Assembly: GCA_022600315.1 (NCBI GenBank)
Contig: JAHZKQ010000231.1
Span: 1-6,931 of the forward strand
Length of the DNA stretch: 6,931 nt
From: Gammaproteobacteria bacterium
GTDB taxonomy: Bacteria; Pseudomonadota; Gammaproteobacteria; Coxiellales; Coxiellaceae
Reading direction: 5' to 3'
Shown piece by piece: positions 6,304-6,931 of this stretch. Within the stretch, counting starts at the first letter, position 1. Each line of letters starts with the position of its first letter. The notes beneath the pieces are model-generated. The model had not been told where the DNA came from. It saw nothing but the letters and a program-made list of their open reading frames with translations, and searched no databases. The position numbers and the translations under genes are program-made.

Positions 6304-6931
6304 CTATAAATTCAACAATTTGCCCGTTTCGTCCAAAACCGCATGGTCTAATTTCACCCGATTTTGGCAAAGCGCTATTCGGCCCTTGGCAAACCAATTG
6401 ATCACCAGTGGATAGGCTTGATGTTCGAGTATTTGAACTCTAGATTGAAGGCTTTCTGGTGTTTCCCCAGGGTTTAATGCCAGTTTCGCTTGGGCGATAA
6501 TTGGCCCACCATCCAGCACTTCATCGACAAAATGGATGCTGAGGCCATGTTCATTATCACCATTTTTTAGTACTTTTTTATGTGTATTCAGCCCAGGATA
6601 TTTTGGTAATAAAGCTGGATGGATGTTGATAATTTGGCCACGGTAGCGTCTAAGGATTTGGCCATCAAGTTTTAGCATAAAGCCCGCTAAAACAATTAGC
6701 TCGGGTTGATAGTGATCGACCGCGGCTAGCAGCGCCTTATTATATAGTGTGCGGTCTGGGTAATCGTTTAGCTTGACCACAGTGGTAGGAATGCCGGCAG
6801 TCTTGGCGCGCTGCAGACCAAAGGCATCGGCACGGTTGCTAATTACGCCACACAGATTGATATCGAGCTTGGCATCGATAATGGCTTGCAGATTGCTGCC
6901 ATTACCAGAGATTAAGACAATAACCGCTAGG
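6304..6931 (-). CDS. purN: Phosphoribosylglycinamide formyltransferase (GAR transformylase), start cut by window edge
   Basis: PurN moves a formyl group from 10-formyltetrahydrofolate to GAR, the third step of de novo purine synthesis, in the cytosol. The frame is open from the right edge to TAG (complement of 6304-6306). The GTG at 6780 is internal, because 50 further codons upstream match the family, including VLISGNGSNLQAIID (phosphate-binding loop GNGSNL) and VISNRADAFGL. Downstream are VLAGFM, the catalytic NIHPALLPKYPG (Asn and His of the active site), the loop HGLSIHFV and DEVLDGGPII (catalytic Asp), then YPLVINWFAKGRI. With 208 residues visible against 212 in E. coli, only a few N-terminal residues are missing. 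purM, the frequent upstream partner, would lie beyond the edge. The gene ends at a clear intrinsic terminator (6261-6229). Confidence 0.97.
   Translation of the reverse strand, partial: LAVIVLISGNGSNLQAIIDAKLDINLCGVISNRADAFGLQRAKTAGIPTTVVKLNDYPDRTLYNKALLAAVDHYQPELIVLAGFMLKLDGQILRRYRGQIINIHPALLPKYPGLNTHKKVLKNGDNEHGLSIHFVDEVLDGGPIIAQAKLALNPGETPESLQSRVQILEHQAYPLVINWFAKGRIALCQNRVKLDHAVLDETGKLLNL

Noticed and set aside
6152..6415. 87-codon plus-strand frame across the ihfB start and purN end
   Set aside because: Runs antisense to two well-supported genes and through the purN terminator; composition and content look non-coding.

Overview
The window looks like a chromosomal segment of a moderately AT-rich gammaproteobacterium. 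The evidence is the feoB-feoC pair with an ATGA overlap, an IHF beta subunit that closely follows the enterobacterial protein through its DNA-binding arm, a PurN of the proteobacterial type and a DUF1289 protein. The base composition, together with a decaying Fic gene and an orphan LPD7-like protein, would fit a Legionellales-like lineage (Legionella/Coxiella relatives). That placement is inference and no marker in the window settles it.

Layout, left to right. Positions 1-2194 (+) hold the ferrous-iron uptake genes: the 3' four-fifths or more of feoB, cut by the window edge, then feoC. Positions 2195-2315 are an AT-rich intergenic region carrying three direct repeats at an exact 12-bp period. 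Positions 2316-3512 (+) hold a class II Fic-family gene broken by one in-frame TAA, which separates the inhibitory helix from the catalytic core. Positions 3513-3621 contain a consensus TATAAT box. Positions 3622-4424 (+) hold a two-gene unit, an LPD7-like protein of unknown function and a DUF1289 small cysteine protein, overlapping by one base. Positions 4425-4637 are a repeat-rich non-coding stretch with a near-consensus promoter built around a duplicated 13-mer. Positions 4638-5846 (+) hold an AAA_14/DUF4143 ATPase with a nuclease-like C-terminus. On the minus strand, ihfB (6171-5824) converges on the ATPase gene and overlaps its last 23 bases. An intrinsic terminator lies at 6261-6229, and purN runs off the right edge.

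How the genes work together: FeoB/FeoC import Fe(II), PurN serves purine synthesis and IHF-beta pairs with IHF-alpha to bend DNA. These are core genes. The middle, from about 2.2 to 5.8 kb, is accessory in character: a degraded Fic enzyme, a protein of poorly known family and a DUF4143 ATPase of a widely transferred family, each preceded by its own promoter-like or repeat signals. No RNA genes, CRISPR array or transposase were seen. No convincing wholly new system is visible. The best leads are the operator-like repeat arrays before fic and before the ATPase gene, and the position of the nonsense codon in fic.
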